Below, one piece after another: positions 43,824-52,738 of a DNA stretch of 64,000 nucleotides. The position numbers were made by a program, and so were the translations under genes. Source of the DNA: Streptomyces parvus (GTDB lineage: Bacteria > Actinomycetota > Actinomycetes > Streptomycetales > Streptomycetaceae). Each line of letters opens with the position of its first letter. The first letter of the stretch is position 1. Location: the NCBI RefSeq assembly GCF_014648875.1, contig NZ_BMRY01000004.1:372001-436000 (forward strand). The letters are read 5' to 3'. Below the pieces are notes generated by a model. That model had not been told where the DNA came from. It saw only the letters and a list, made by a program, of their open reading frames with translations, and did not search any database.

Positions 43824-43843
43824 GATTCGTCGCTGGACGAATC
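43824..43843. promoter_or_regulatory. Palindromic operator for the ArsR-type regulator
   Basis: The perfect inverted repeat GATTCGTC-GCTG-GACGAATC lies between the divergent starts at 43785 and 43875. Length and position suit an ArsR-family dimer repressing both genes. Confidence 0.65.
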
Positions 43844-43874
43844 GGAACGGACGTCCCGGCGGTAGCCTGGCCAG

Positions 43875-44855
43875 GTGCTGCGCTTCGAAGTCTCCGTCGA
43901 GGACCTGCTGCGCAGCCGCTTCGCACTGTCGCCCGCGATGGACCTCTGCTTCCTGCTGCGCTCGCTCGCCGGCCGAGACCCTGTGTTGCCGCGAGCCTGG
44001 GCCGCCCGGCTCCTGCCGGCCTTTGAACGGCTTCGCCGGGAGACCGAACTGAACGCCGTCCTCGCCCTGCACAGCCCGCAGGGCGGACCGAACTTCGTCG
44101 CGCCGCCCCCACGCGGCCTCCAACAGACCTGGGCGGACGACCTGGCCATGATCCGGGCCACGCCGCTGGAAGCCGCCCGCCATGAATTCGCCACCACCGT
44201 TACCGGGGCGCCCGCCCGTGATGCTCGCGTGCGCGCGGTGCTGGACTCTCCGGACGCCGTCTCCAGGGTCGCCGAGGCGATGGACCGGGCGTGGCGCGAG
44301 CTGCTCGCCCCGGACTGGCCGCAACTGCGCGCGATCTGCGAGCGGGACGTCGTGCACCGGGTGGGCGTGATCGGCGAACACGGGTGGGCCACGACCATCG
44401 AGAGCCTGCACCCGAGCATCGCCTGGCAGGCCGGCGGGATCGGCATCGGCCACTTTCCCCAAGTGGGAACGGTCCGCCTCGTCGGCGACGGGCTCCTGTT
44501 GATCCCGTCGGTCTTCGTCAGGAACATCGCCGCCCACACGGAAGACCCCTGGCCCCGGACCCTGATCTATCGCGCCCGCGGCACCGCCGCCCTGTGGGGC
44601 GAACAGGAGGACGTTCCCCGACCGGACGCGCTGACCGCTCTGGTCGGCCGGTCCCGGGCCCGGCTGCTGTTGGCGCTGGGTGCCCCGGCCAGCACCAGTC
44701 ACCTCGCCCGAAGCCTCGCCATGGCTCCCGGTGCGGTAGGCGACCACCTCGCCATCCTGCGCAGCTCGGGGCTGCTCGTCCGCGCCCGGTCCGGGCGGTC
44801 GGTGCTCTACCGGCGCACCCCGCTCGGCGAGGCGCTGGTCGCGGGTTCGGGCTGA
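43875..44855 (+). CDS. ArsR-family transcriptional regulator with DUF5937-like N-terminus
   Basis: A 326-residue regulator. The first 250 residues match the DUF5937-type ligand domain of Streptomyces regulators (LRFEVSVEDLLRSRFALSPAMD, WAGGIGI-like segments), and the C-terminal 75 residues form an ArsR winged helix (RARLLLALGAPASTSHLARS, GAVGDHLAILRSSGLL). The metal cysteines of ArsR/SmtB are absent, so it probably senses an organic ligand. GTG at 43875 is preceded by a modest GCCAG. It is divergent from an MFS exporter and is probably its repressor. Confidence 0.85.
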   Translation: MLRFEVSVEDLLRSRFALSPAMDLCFLLRSLAGRDPVLPRAWAARLLPAFERLRRETELNAVLALHSPQGGPNFVAPPPRGLQQTWADDLAMIRATPLEAARHEFATTVTGAPARDARVRAVLDSPDAVSRVAEAMDRAWRELLAPDWPQLRAICERDVVHRVGVIGEHGWATTIESLHPSIAWQAGGIGIGHFPQVGTVRLVGDGLLLIPSVFVRNIAAHTEDPWPRTLIYRARGTAALWGEQEDVPRPDALTALVGRSRARLLLALGAPASTSHLARSLAMAPGAVGDHLAILRSSGLLVRARSGRSVLYRRTPLGEALVAGSG

Positions 44856-44881
44856 GGGCCCGGCCCGGGCACGGACTGCGT

Positions 44882-45799
44882 CTACGCGCCGTCCTCCATC
44901 AGCTCCGACACCTTCACGAACCGGTACCCGCGCTCGCGCAGCTCCGGGACGATCCGGCGTACCGCCGCCTCGGTGGCCGGGGCCGCGCTGCGCGTGCAGT
45001 GCATGACCACGAGCGAGCCCGGCCGGACCCCGTCCAGCACCTGCTCGGCGACCGCGTCCGCGTCCGTGGCGAAGGCGTCGCCGCTGACCACGTCCCACTG
45101 GACTGCCGTCACGTTCGCCGGCGCCAGGGCGCGCAGCGCCGTGTCGTCGTAGCAGCCGCCGGGGAAGCGGAAGTACGGCACCACGTTCCGCACCCCCGCC
45201 TTCCGGAACGCGGTGAAGGCGCGTTCGACGTCGTGGGTCATCGCGCTCTTCGCGACCACCGGCAGCCCGTAGCAGGGGGAGCTGAACGCGTGGTGGCTGT
45301 AGGAGTGGTTGGCGACCTCGAACAGGGGGTCGGTGCCGATGGCCTTCGCCTGGGCCGGGTACTCCTCGGCCCAGCGGCCGGTCATGAAGACCGTGGAGGG
45401 CACCTTCAGCCGGCGCAACAGCGCGACCAGCTCCGGATTGTCGAACCGCTCGCCCGAGGCGGCCCGGGGGCCCTGATCGGCCGTCATGTCGGCGTCGAAC
45501 GTGAGCGCCACGACCTTCTCCGCCGAGCCGCCGCCCGCGCCGCCGCCCGCGCCCCCTCCCGTCGTTCTCCGTTCGAAGACCGGGGTGCGGCCCGCAGGGC
45601 CGGGGGCCATCGTCGGCGGCTTCTTCGGAGTGGGGGAGGCCGAGGCCGCGGCCGGGGGTGGGGGAGCGGGTGCGGGGGACTCGCCCCCGCACCCGGTCAG
45701 GACGGTGCCGGTCACCACCCCCGCGACCGCCAGAACCGTCGCCTGCCGTGCCTGCCGTGCCTTCCGGGGCTTCCTCGTCTTCCGTGCAGCAGTGATCAC
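44882..45799 (-). CDS. Polysaccharide deacetylase lipoprotein (NodB domain)
   Basis: A 305-residue lipoprotein: basic N-terminus, hydrophobic core and lipobox TVLTGC, then a Pro/Ala linker. The NodB domain has the metal and catalytic motifs VALTFDADMT near residue 97, NHSYSHHAF near 165 and YFRFPGGCYDD near 207. It should remove acetyl groups from wall or extracellular glycans. The first motif has DAD instead of the usual DDG, a variation seen in some actinobacterial members. GTG at 45799 is used. It sits convergent with the ArsR gene. Confidence 0.88.
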   Translation of the reverse strand: MITAARKTRKPRKARQARQATVLAVAGVVTGTVLTGCGGESPAPAPPPPAAASASPTPKKPPTMAPGPAGRTPVFERRTTGGGAGGGAGGGSAEKVVALTFDADMTADQGPRAASGERFDNPELVALLRRLKVPSTVFMTGRWAEEYPAQAKAIGTDPLFEVANHSYSHHAFSSPCYGLPVVAKSAMTHDVERAFTAFRKAGVRNVVPYFRFPGGCYDDTALRALAPANVTAVQWDVVSGDAFATDADAVAEQVLDGVRPGSLVVMHCTRSAAPATEAAVRRIVPELRERGYRFVKVSELMEDGA

Positions 45800-45873
45800 T
45801 CACGGAAAATATCCGACAATGCGGTCATATTGACTGAAGGCGCTCCGAAGGCGGGAGCCAGGAAGGGGCTACC

Positions 45874-47247
45874 TCAGCACCACGGCCCCGTCACCGCGAA
45901 CGTCGTCCCCGGCGTGTAGCAGTTCACGTACATCGTCGAGCCGTCCGGCGAGAACGTCACCCCCGCGAACTCGCCCCACTCCGGCTCCTCCGGTGTCCCG
46001 ATGTTCTGCCGCCCGCGCGCCATCGCGTACACCTCGCCGCGCCGGGTCACCCCGAGCACGTGCTGCGCGCCGCCGCCGTCCTCGCAGACCATCAGTCCGC
46101 CGTCGGCCGCCAGGCAGATGTTGTCGGGGGACTCGCCGGGCAGTTGGATGTCGGTGTCCGGGCCGAAGATCACCACCAGGGTCAGCCGGCGCTTCTTCGG
46201 CTCGTAGCGCCACACCTGGCCGTAGTGATCGCCCGCCGAGCCCTCGTCGCGGCGGGCGAAGCTGGAGACGAAGTAGACGGATGAGCCGCCCCAGTAGCAG
46301 CCCTCCAGCTTCTGGGCGTGGGTGATGCCCTTCGGCCCGAAGTCCTGGAGCCGGATCGGGGTCTCCCTCGCCAGCGGGTCCGGCACGGGGACCCATTCGA
46401 TCCGGTCGAAGCTCGTGCCGGTCTCCTGGACGACCGAGAGGTCCGGCACGCCCGGCACCCGCATCGCCTCCAGTTCCCCGCCCGCCCGGAGCGAACCGGT
46501 GCCGCCGAGCGGCTTCTCGGGCAGGAAGCGGTAGAACAGCCCGAACGGCTTGTCGAACGCGTCCTCCGTCTCGTACACGATCCCCGACTTCGGGTCGACG
46601 GCGATCGCCTCGTGCTGGAACCGGCCCATCGCGGTCAGCGGGACGGCCCCGGTGCGGCGCGGATCGGCGCCGTCCACCTCGAAGATGAAGCCGTGGTCCT
46701 TGGTGTACCCGTTGGTCCCGGCCTTGTCCTCGTTCTCCTCGCAGGTCAGCCAGGTGCGCCAAGGGGTGGGCCCGCCCGCGCAGTTGACCGCCGTACCCGC
46801 GATGGCGACGCGTTCGCCGAGCACCTTGTTGCGGCCGTCCAGCTCCAGCGACGTACAGCCGCCCTTGGCCGCCGGGTCGTACGTCAGCCCCTCAATCGTC
46901 GGCACGCCGATCTCGGCCGTGTGCCGGTTCTCGTGATTGCGGACCAGGTGGATCCGCCCGTTGCGGCCCCGCAGGGCCGCCATGCCGTCGTGGTTGCCCG
47001 GCACCGGGCCCTCGCCGGAACGCAGCGGCTCGCCCTCCCGGGACAGCACCCGGTAGCGGAATCCTTTCGGCAGGTCGAGCAGGCCGTCCGGATCGGGGAC
47101 GAGGGGGCCGTAACCGTTGTGGCCGCGCGCGGCTGCCGTGCCGGCGAAGAGTTCGGAGAAGGCCCCCGTGAAGGCGATCGCTGCGGCTGCGCCGCTGCCT
47201 GCCAGGACCTGACGTCGGGTTGCGGTGGTGCGGGGTGCGGTTGACAT
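45874..47247 (-). CDS. PhoX-family (DUF839) alkaline phosphatase-like protein, Tat-exported
   Basis: A 457-residue protein with a twin-arginine signal (TTATRRQVLAGSGAAAAIAF) and a DUF839 beta-propeller. Visible features are LVRNHENRHTAEIG, TWLTCEENEDKAGTNG, GRFQHEAIAVDPKSG and VYETEDAFDKPFG, the acidic clusters that bind calcium and iron in PhoX enzymes. It likely hydrolyses organic phosphates outside the cell. ATG at 47247 follows GGGAG. A 240-base gap upstream, rich in hairpins, separates it from the OsmC gene. Confidence 0.85.
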   Translation of the reverse strand: MSTAPRTTATRRQVLAGSGAAAAIAFTGAFSELFAGTAAARGHNGYGPLVPDPDGLLDLPKGFRYRVLSREGEPLRSGEGPVPGNHDGMAALRGRNGRIHLVRNHENRHTAEIGVPTIEGLTYDPAAKGGCTSLELDGRNKVLGERVAIAGTAVNCAGGPTPWRTWLTCEENEDKAGTNGYTKDHGFIFEVDGADPRRTGAVPLTAMGRFQHEAIAVDPKSGIVYETEDAFDKPFGLFYRFLPEKPLGGTGSLRAGGELEAMRVPGVPDLSVVQETGTSFDRIEWVPVPDPLARETPIRLQDFGPKGITHAQKLEGCYWGGSSVYFVSSFARRDEGSAGDHYGQVWRYEPKKRRLTLVVIFGPDTDIQLPGESPDNICLAADGGLMVCEDGGGAQHVLGVTRRGEVYAMARGRQNIGTPEEPEWGEFAGVTFSPDGSTMYVNCYTPGTTFAVTGPWC

Positions 47248-47458
47248 GAGGTGACTCCCTGTTGGCGGACAGGTGAAGTGACCCGCACGTGTGTAGCACG
47301 CACGGAGGCGCGGGGGAACCATGCGTGCCCCCGCGCCCCGTGTTGCTGCTGGGACGGCCCACAGCGGAAGGGCCGTCCGTGGACGGTCGGGCCGGGCCTC
47401 GGGCTGACCCGATCGGCCGGTCGGGCCGAGCCCCGGACTCGGCCGCCCCGACCGCTCG

Positions 47459-47479
47459 GGCCGGGCCTCGGGCCCGGCC
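47459..47479 (-). terminator. Hairpin after the OsmC gene
   Basis: A perfect 9-base-pair GC stem with a TCG loop lies 10 bases downstream of the OsmC stop. A second stem (GGCCGAG with CTCGGCC, near 47424-47444) lies just beyond. The remaining gap to 47248 shows no gene. Confidence 0.6.
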
Positions 47480-47489
47480 GCCAGGACCG

Positions 47490-47915
47490 TCAGGTCAGCG
47501 AAGCCGACAGCGTGATCGTCGTGCCCGTCAGCGCCTGGCTGACCGGGCAGTTCGCCTTGGCGTCCTCGGCCGCCTTCACGAAGCCCGCCTCGTCGAGACC
47601 GGGGACCTCACCCACGACGCTGAGGTGGATTCCGGTGATGCCGGTGCCGGGCTGGAAGGTGACGTCCGCCTTCGTCTCCAGCTTGGTGGGCGGGGTACCG
47701 GCCCCGGCCAGTCCGTGCGAGAGAGCCATCGAGAAGCAGCTGGAGTGCGCGGCGGCGATCAGCTCCTCCGGGCTGGTCTTGCCGTTAGCCGCCTCGGAGC
47801 GGGACGGCCAGGAGACGTCGTACTCACCGATGCCGGAGGAGTCGAAGGTGACGACCCCCTTGCCCTCGATCAGGTTGCCTTCCCAGACCGTGTGCGCCTG
47901 ACGCGTGGTAGCCAT
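47490..47915 (-). CDS. OsmC-family peroxiredoxin-like protein
   Basis: A 141-residue protein of the OsmC/Ohr family with both redox cysteines, Cys60 in AAAHSSCFSMALSH and Cys123 in ANCPVSQAL, and the N-terminal WEGNLIEGKG strand. It reduces organic hydroperoxides in the cytosol. OsmC rather than Ohr is favoured by the SPEELIAAAHSSC spacing. ATG at 47915 follows GAAGGGA. It is monocistronic, with a hairpin after the stop. Confidence 0.92.
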   Translation of the reverse strand: MATTRQAHTVWEGNLIEGKGVVTFDSSGIGEYDVSWPSRSEAANGKTSPEELIAAAHSSCFSMALSHGLAGAGTPPTKLETKADVTFQPGTGITGIHLSVVGEVPGLDEAGFVKAAEDAKANCPVSQALTGTTITLSASLT

Positions 47916-47999
47916 GCTGGATCCCTTCGGACGGTGTGCGCGGTTGTACGGGATATCACGGGGCACCTCACGGTGTCCCGTTGCGTTACGCCCCCGAAC

Positions 48000-49094
48000 C
48001 TACTGCGCCACCAGCCCCTTCGCGTCACGCGCCAGCGCCGTCAGCCGGGAGATCGCCCGGAAGTACTTCTTCCGGTACCCGCCGTTCAGCATCTCGTCGC
48101 TGAACAGCTTGTCGAACGGCAGCCCGGAGGCGAGCACCGGAACCTCCCGGTCGTACAGCCGGTCGGCCAGCACCACCAGGCGCAACGCGGTCGACTGGTC
48201 GGGCACCGGCGTCACCCCGGTCAGGCAGACCGCGCCCAGTTCGTCGGTGAGCGCGCCGTACCGGCTCGGGTGCACCTTGGCCAGGTGGTCCAGCAGGCCC
48301 GGGAAGTCGTCCAGCGACGCGCCCGGCGTGGCGTACGCGGCCCGGGTCACCTGCTCGTCGCTGTACGGCGGCGGGGCCTCGGGCAGACCGCGGTGCCGGT
48401 AGTCCTCGCCGTCGATGCGCAGCGGGCGGAAGTGCGCGGACAGCCCCTGGATCTCGCGCAGGAAGTCGGCCGCGGCGAACCGGCCCTCGCCGAGCTTGCC
48501 CGGCAGTGTGTTCGAGGTCGCGGCCAGCGCCACCCCGGCCTCCACGAGCCGGCTGAGCAGCGAGGACACCAGCACGGTGTCGCCCGGGTCGTCCAGCTCG
48601 AATTCGTCGATGCACAGGAGCCGGTGCCCGCTGAGTGTCCGCACGGTCTGCTGGAACCCCAGCGCGCCCACCAGGTTTGTCAGCTCCACGAACGTGCCGA
48701 ACGCCTTCAGTGGCGGCTCGGCGGGCGTGGCGTGCCAGAGGGAGGCCAGCAGGTGGGTCTTGCCGACGCCGTAGCCGCCGTCGAGATACACCCCGCGCGG
48801 CCCGCTCGGCGCGGCCGGCTTCTTGCTCCCGAACCACTTGCGGCGGCCGGAACCCGTCGCGTGCGCCCCGCCGAGTCCGGCGGCGAAGCCCGCCAGGACC
48901 TTGACCGCCTCGCTCTGGCTGGGCTGGTTCGGGTCGGGTACGTACGTGTCGAAACGCACCGAATCGAAGCGCGGCGGCGGCACCATCTCAGCGACCAGAC
49001 GGTCGGCGGGGACGTGCGGCTCGCGGGCGCACAGGGACAGCGGGGCCGTTTCGACGAGGGGGCTCTGCCCCGGAAACGCGGTGGATGACGACAC
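48000..49094 (-). CDS. zapE: Cell division protein ZapE (AFG1-type ATPase)
   Basis: A 364-residue P-loop ATPase: Walker A GGYGVGKTHLLASLWH near residue 105, Walker B RLLCIDEFELDD near 145, and the sensor segment AATSNTLPGKL. The family interacts with FtsZ at division in proteobacteria and with mitochondrial protein turnover in eukaryotes. GTG at 49094 has GGAGAG 4 bases upstream; the frame is open further up but overlaps the divergent reductase gene. Starts of the two divergent genes are only 37 bases apart. Confidence 0.9.
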   Translation of the reverse strand: MSSSTAFPGQSPLVETAPLSLCAREPHVPADRLVAEMVPPPRFDSVRFDTYVPDPNQPSQSEAVKVLAGFAAGLGGAHATGSGRRKWFGSKKPAAPSGPRGVYLDGGYGVGKTHLLASLWHATPAEPPLKAFGTFVELTNLVGALGFQQTVRTLSGHRLLCIDEFELDDPGDTVLVSSLLSRLVEAGVALAATSNTLPGKLGEGRFAAADFLREIQGLSAHFRPLRIDGEDYRHRGLPEAPPPYSDEQVTRAAYATPGASLDDFPGLLDHLAKVHPSRYGALTDELGAVCLTGVTPVPDQSTALRLVVLADRLYDREVPVLASGLPFDKLFSDEMLNGGYRKKYFRAISRLTALARDAKGLVAQ

Positions 49095-49131
49095 AACTCT
49101 CCACCCTAAGGCCCGTGCCAGACTGCAACCC

Positions 49132-49920
49132 ATGCGAAGCCTGTTCCCTGTGACGGACCTGACAACGACGCCCGCCACCGCCCCCGACCGCGAGTGGAGC
49201 CTCGACGAGCTGGCGGAGGCGTACGCCTACCCCGCCGGCCTCCCCGCCGGGGTCTCCTGGCTGCGCGCCAACATGGTCTCCACCCTCGACGGGGCCGCCC
49301 AGCACGACGGCCGCTCGCAGCCCATCTCCTGCGCCGCCGACATGCGGATCTTCGGCACCCTGCGCGGCCTGGCCGACGTGGTGATCGCCGGGGCCGAGAC
49401 CGTACGGCAGGAGGGATACCGTCCGGCCCGCGCCCGCGAGGCGTTCGCCGAGCGCCGGGCGGCCGCCGGGCAGGGCCCCGCGCCCGCCGTCGCGGTGGTG
49501 ACCGGCTCCCTGGACCTGGACTTCTCGCTGCCGCTGTTCACCGAGCCCCTCGTCCCGACCCTCGTCGTGACCGGCGCCGGAGCCCCCGCCGACCGGATCG
49601 AGGCGGCCCGGAAGGCGGGCGCCGAGGTGGTGATCGCGGGCGACGGGACCCGGGTGGACCCGGCCCGGGTGGTGCGCGAGCTGGCCGCCCGGGGGCTGCG
49701 CCGCCAGCTCACCGAGGGCGGGCCGCGGCTGCTCGGCCAGTTCGTGGCGGCCGGCGCGCTGGACGAGCTGTGCCTGACCCTGTCCCCGATGCTCACTGCG
49801 GGTGACGCTCAGCGCATCGCAGGGGGTCCCGGGGTCGCTGTGCCGGAACGTTTTTTCCTGGCATCGCTGCTGGAAGAGGCCGGTTTCCTCTTCTCTCGGT
49901 ACCGTCGGACCGACAGTTAG
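49132..49920 (+). CDS. RibD C-terminal-domain (pyrimidine/dihydrofolate reductase-like) protein
   Basis: A 262-residue single-domain reductase of the RibD_C family. The NADPH site shows RANMVSTLDGAAQHDGRS near residue 43, then MRIFGTLRGLADVVIAGAET and the C-terminal LTEGGPRLLGQFVAAGALDELC. In riboflavin synthesis this domain reduces the ribosyl amino-pyrimidine; stand-alone actinobacterial copies are of uncertain substrate. No deaminase domain is present. It is divergent from zapE. Confidence 0.85.
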   Translation: MRSLFPVTDLTTTPATAPDREWSLDELAEAYAYPAGLPAGVSWLRANMVSTLDGAAQHDGRSQPISCAADMRIFGTLRGLADVVIAGAETVRQEGYRPARAREAFAERRAAAGQGPAPAVAVVTGSLDLDFSLPLFTEPLVPTLVVTGAGAPADRIEAARKAGAEVVIAGDGTRVDPARVVRELAARGLRRQLTEGGPRLLGQFVAAGALDELCLTLSPMLTAGDAQRIAGGPGVAVPERFFLASLLEEAGFLFSRYRRTDS

Positions 49921-49970
49921 CGGAATTTACCGTTCCGCTTAGCTTCGGCTGGGCACACTTACCCCTGCAA

Positions 49971-49988
49971 CCCCGTGGAAGCACGGGG
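49971..49988 (+). terminator. Small hairpin after the RibD-like gene
   Basis: A 7-base-pair stem (CCCCGTG with CACGGGG) with a 4-base GAAG loop lies 50 bases after the stop, upstream of the next gene. It is a weak terminator or leader hairpin. Confidence 0.4.
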
Positions 49989-50064
49989 AAGGATGGTTTC
50001 AGCAAACGACCGTCGACGGTCGAGCCGGCGGTCGACGAGACGAAGAAGCGGAAGGGCGCCTGTC

Positions 50065-50535
50065 GTGTTCACAAGCGTTTTGATGATCGAGAAGCCGCTC
50101 ACTGCGGAGGACGTGGACTTCGTCACCACGCTCCACGGCGAGGAGCGGATCTCGTTCGTCGTTCTGTTGCAGCCGCGCGGTGACCAGGCCGATGTTCTGC
50201 TGCGCGCGATCGACGACGTGGCGATGGGGGAGCTGAAGGAAGCGGTGCGCGAGGGGGAGGAGCCGGAGGGCAGCGAGGCCCGCGAACCCGCCGAGATCGG
50301 CCTGGAGTACTCCCTACGGGCCCTGCGCCAGGCGGGCGCCGAAGCCGTCGGACAGGTGGTCGAGGACCACCCCCTGGACAAGCTGAAGACCGTCGTCGAC
50401 GACGCGGGCGCGGACGAGGTCATCGTCCTGACGGCCCCGCACTACGTGGAGGAGTTCTTCCACCGCGACTGGGCCTCCCGCGCCCGGCACAAGGTGGGCG
50501 TCCCGGTGCTCAAGCTCTTCGCGCACAGCGAATAG
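50065..50535 (+). CDS. Conserved actinobacterial protein, USP-like fold possible
   Basis: A 156-residue protein often labelled indole-3-glycerol phosphate synthase in Streptomyces, but no TIM-barrel motif is present. It has strand-helix units (RISFVVLLQPRGDQADVLLRAI, DEVIVLTAPHYVEEFFHRDWASRARHKVGVPVLKLF) reminiscent of a universal-stress or Rossmann-like nucleotide fold. GTG at 50065 has GGAAGGG 8 bases upstream; ATG at 50083 is an alternative. It lies 72 bases before murC on the same strand. Confidence 0.7.
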   Translation: MFTSVLMIEKPLTAEDVDFVTTLHGEERISFVVLLQPRGDQADVLLRAIDDVAMGELKEAVREGEEPEGSEAREPAEIGLEYSLRALRQAGAEAVGQVVEDHPLDKLKTVVDDAGADEVIVLTAPHYVEEFFHRDWASRARHKVGVPVLKLFAHSE

Positions 50536-50607
50536 GCTGAGGGCCGCGGCCTGTAACGGCACCGGTCCGCGCGGAGCACGCTCACCAACACCACCGCAGG
50601 AGTACAG

Positions 50608-52008
50608 ATGGCACCCGGCATTCCCGCCGCCATGGAACGACCGCACTTCATCGGCATCGGCGGCGCCGGAATGTCGGGCATCGCGAAGATCCTCGCCCAG
50701 CGCGGAGCGAAGGTGGCGGGCAGCGACGCCAAGGAGTCCGCCACCGCCGAGTCCCTGCGGGCGCTGGGGGCGACCGTGCACATCGGGCACGCGGCCCCGC
50801 ATCTGGCCGAGGACGCGTCCTGCGTGGTCGTCTCCAGCGCCATCCGCGCCGACAACCCGGAGCTGCTCCGGGCGAACGAGCTGGCCATCCCGGTCGTCCA
50901 CCGCTCGGACGCCCTGGCCTCCCTGATGAACGGTCTGCGGGCCATCGCGGTGGCCGGCACGCACGGCAAGACCACCACCACCTCCATGCTGGCCGTCGCC
51001 CTCTCCTCGCTGAGCCTGGCCCCCTCGTACGCCATCGGCGGCGACCTGGAGGGCCCGGGCACCAACGCCACGCACGGCGAAGGGGACATCTTCGTCGCGG
51101 AGGCGGACGAGAGCGACCGCAGCTTCCAGAAGTACGACCCCGAGGTCGCGATCGTCCTCAACGTCGAGCTGGACCACCACGCGAACTACGCCTCGATGGA
51201 CGAGATCTACGACTCCTTCGAGACCTTCGTCGGCAAGATCGTCCCCGGCGGCACCCTCGTCATCTCCGCCGACCAGCCCGGCGCGGTCGAGCTGACCCGC
51301 CGGGTCCGCGACCTCGCCGACCTAAAGGTCGTCACCTACGGCTCCGCCGAGGACGCCGACGTACGCGTCCACAAGGTCACCCCCCGCGGCCTGACCAGCG
51401 AGGTCACGGTCCTGCTCAACGGGAAGTTCCTCACCTTCACGGTCTCGGTCCCCGGCACCCACTACGCCCACAACGCGGTCGCCGCGCTCGCCGCCGGGGT
51501 CGCCCTCGGCATCCCGGCGCACAACCTGGCCTCCGCCCTCGGCAGCTACACCGGGGTCAAGCGCCGCCTCCAGCTCAAGGGCGAGGCGGCGGGCGTGCAG
51601 GTCATCGACTCGTACGCGCACCACCCGACCGAGATGACCGCCGACCTGGAGGCCATGCGCGGCGCGGCCGCCGACGCCCGCATCCTGGTCGTCTTCCAGC
51701 CGCACCTGTTCTCGCGTACGCAGGAGCTGGGCACCGAGATGGGCCAGGCCCTCGCCCTGGCCGACGCCTCCGTGGTCCTGGACATCTACCCGGCCCGCGA
51801 GGACCCGATCCCCGGCATCACCAGCGCCCTGATCATCGACGCGGCGAAGGCGGCCGGGGCCGAGGTGACCGCCGTCCACGACCAGGCCGACGTACCCGCC
51901 GCGATCGCGGGAATGGCGAAGCCCGGCGATCTCGTTCTCACCATGGGAGCGGGCGACGTCACCGACCTCGGCCCGCGCATCCTGGACCACCTGTCGAACG
52001 ACCAGTAG
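50608..52008 (+). CDS. murC: UDP-N-acetylmuramate-L-alanine ligase
   Basis: Adds L-alanine to UDP-MurNAc using ATP, the first amino-acid step of peptidoglycan precursor synthesis in the cytosol. The 466-residue protein shows the N-terminal FIGIGGAGMSGIAKIL, the ATP loop VAGTHGKTTTTSMLA near residue 115, and the central EADESDRSF and NVELDHHANYAS motifs of Mur ligases. ATG at 50608 has AGGAG 7 bases upstream. It lies outside the dcw cluster, as is usual in Streptomyces, and directly precedes msrB. Confidence 0.96.
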   Translation: MAPGIPAAMERPHFIGIGGAGMSGIAKILAQRGAKVAGSDAKESATAESLRALGATVHIGHAAPHLAEDASCVVVSSAIRADNPELLRANELAIPVVHRSDALASLMNGLRAIAVAGTHGKTTTTSMLAVALSSLSLAPSYAIGGDLEGPGTNATHGEGDIFVAEADESDRSFQKYDPEVAIVLNVELDHHANYASMDEIYDSFETFVGKIVPGGTLVISADQPGAVELTRRVRDLADLKVVTYGSAEDADVRVHKVTPRGLTSEVTVLLNGKFLTFTVSVPGTHYAHNAVAALAAGVALGIPAHNLASALGSYTGVKRRLQLKGEAAGVQVIDSYAHHPTEMTADLEAMRGAAADARILVVFQPHLFSRTQELGTEMGQALALADASVVLDIYPAREDPIPGITSALIIDAAKAAGAEVTAVHDQADVPAAIAGMAKPGDLVLTMGAGDVTDLGPRILDHLSNDQ

Positions 52009-52043
52009 TCGAGCGACCACCTGCTGAACCGAGGGAGCGAGCC

Positions 52044-52451
52044 GTGCCGTACGACGTCGAGAAGCCGGACGAGCAGTGGCGGGAAGAGCTGACCCCCGCC
52101 GAGTACGCGGTGCTGCGCCAGGCCGGCACCGAGCCCGCCTTCCGGGGTGAGTACACCGACACCAAGACGGCGGGCGTCTACTCCTGCCGGGCCTGTGGGG
52201 CGGAGTTGTTCCGCTCCGACACCAAGTTCGAGTCGCACTGCGGCTGGCCGTCCTTCTACGACCCGAAGGACACCGACGCGGTCGAGCTGATCGAGGACCG
52301 CAGCCACGGCATGGTCCGCACCGAGGTGCGCTGCGCCCGCTGCGGCTCGCACCTGGGCCATGTGTTCAAGGGCGAGGGCTACCCCACTCCGACGGACCAG
52401 CGCTACTGCATCAACTCGATCTCGCTGACCCTGGCGCCGGACGAGAGCTGA
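52044..52451 (+). CDS. msrB: Peptide methionine-R-sulfoxide reductase
   Basis: Repairs oxidised methionine. The 135-residue protein has four zinc cysteines (Cys48, Cys51, Cys97, Cys100), the catalytic Cys122 in QRYCINS and a conserved HCGWPSF with Cys66. GTG at 52044 has GAGGGAGC 6 bases upstream. It follows murC by 35 bases and may be cotranscribed. A 17-base-pair terminator follows. Confidence 0.95.
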   Translation: MPYDVEKPDEQWREELTPAEYAVLRQAGTEPAFRGEYTDTKTAGVYSCRACGAELFRSDTKFESHCGWPSFYDPKDTDAVELIEDRSHGMVRTEVRCARCGSHLGHVFKGEGYPTPTDQRYCINSISLTLAPDES

Positions 52452-52506
52452 GCGTCACGCCGACGGAACGGGCCGACGGGACGAAACGCGAAGAGGAACG
52501 AAACGC

Positions 52507-52543
52507 GAAGACGCCCGCACAGGGGACCTGTGCGGGCGTCTTC
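52507..52543 (+). terminator. Strong terminator after msrB
   Basis: A perfect 17-base-pair stem (52507-52523 with 52527-52543) with a 3-base GGA loop. Just before it the sequence ACGAAACGCGAAG is duplicated in tandem. Confidence 0.85.
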
Positions 52544-52591
52544 CGCGTTCGCTTCCCGGCGCCGCTCCGGCCGTCCGCCGGAGCGCCGGGG

Positions 52592-52738
52592 TCACCGGCG
52601 TCCGCGCAGCCGTCCCAGCAGGCTGCGAGCCTGGGCGCGCTTGCGGGGGTCGGCCGCGGCGCGCCGGGCCGACGCGATGGTCCTACGGCCCTGGGGGCTG
52701 CGGGTGAACTGGGTGATGCGGGCGATCAGGCGGGACAT
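52592..52738 (-). CDS. Small basic conserved protein (48 residues)
   Basis: A short, arginine-rich protein beginning MSRLIARITQFTRSPQGRR and ending LLGRLRGRR. The ATG at 52738 is preceded by GAGGAGG at an ideal distance, and the third-position bias fits a gene. Similar mini-proteins are common in Streptomyces, often next to core genes. A nucleic-acid or membrane interaction is possible given the charge; no function is known. Confidence 0.7.
   Translation of the reverse strand: MSRLIARITQFTRSPQGRRTIASARRAAADPRKRAQARSLLGRLRGRR

Noticed and set aside
45874..46762. Second frame inside the PhoX gene
   Set aside because: Arg/Gly-rich shadow of the correct frame, which carries a Tat signal and DUF839 motifs.
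50065..50535. Indole-3-glycerol phosphate synthase annotation
   Set aside because: The protein is too short and lacks the TIM-barrel phosphate-binding motifs; the label appears to be a propagated error.
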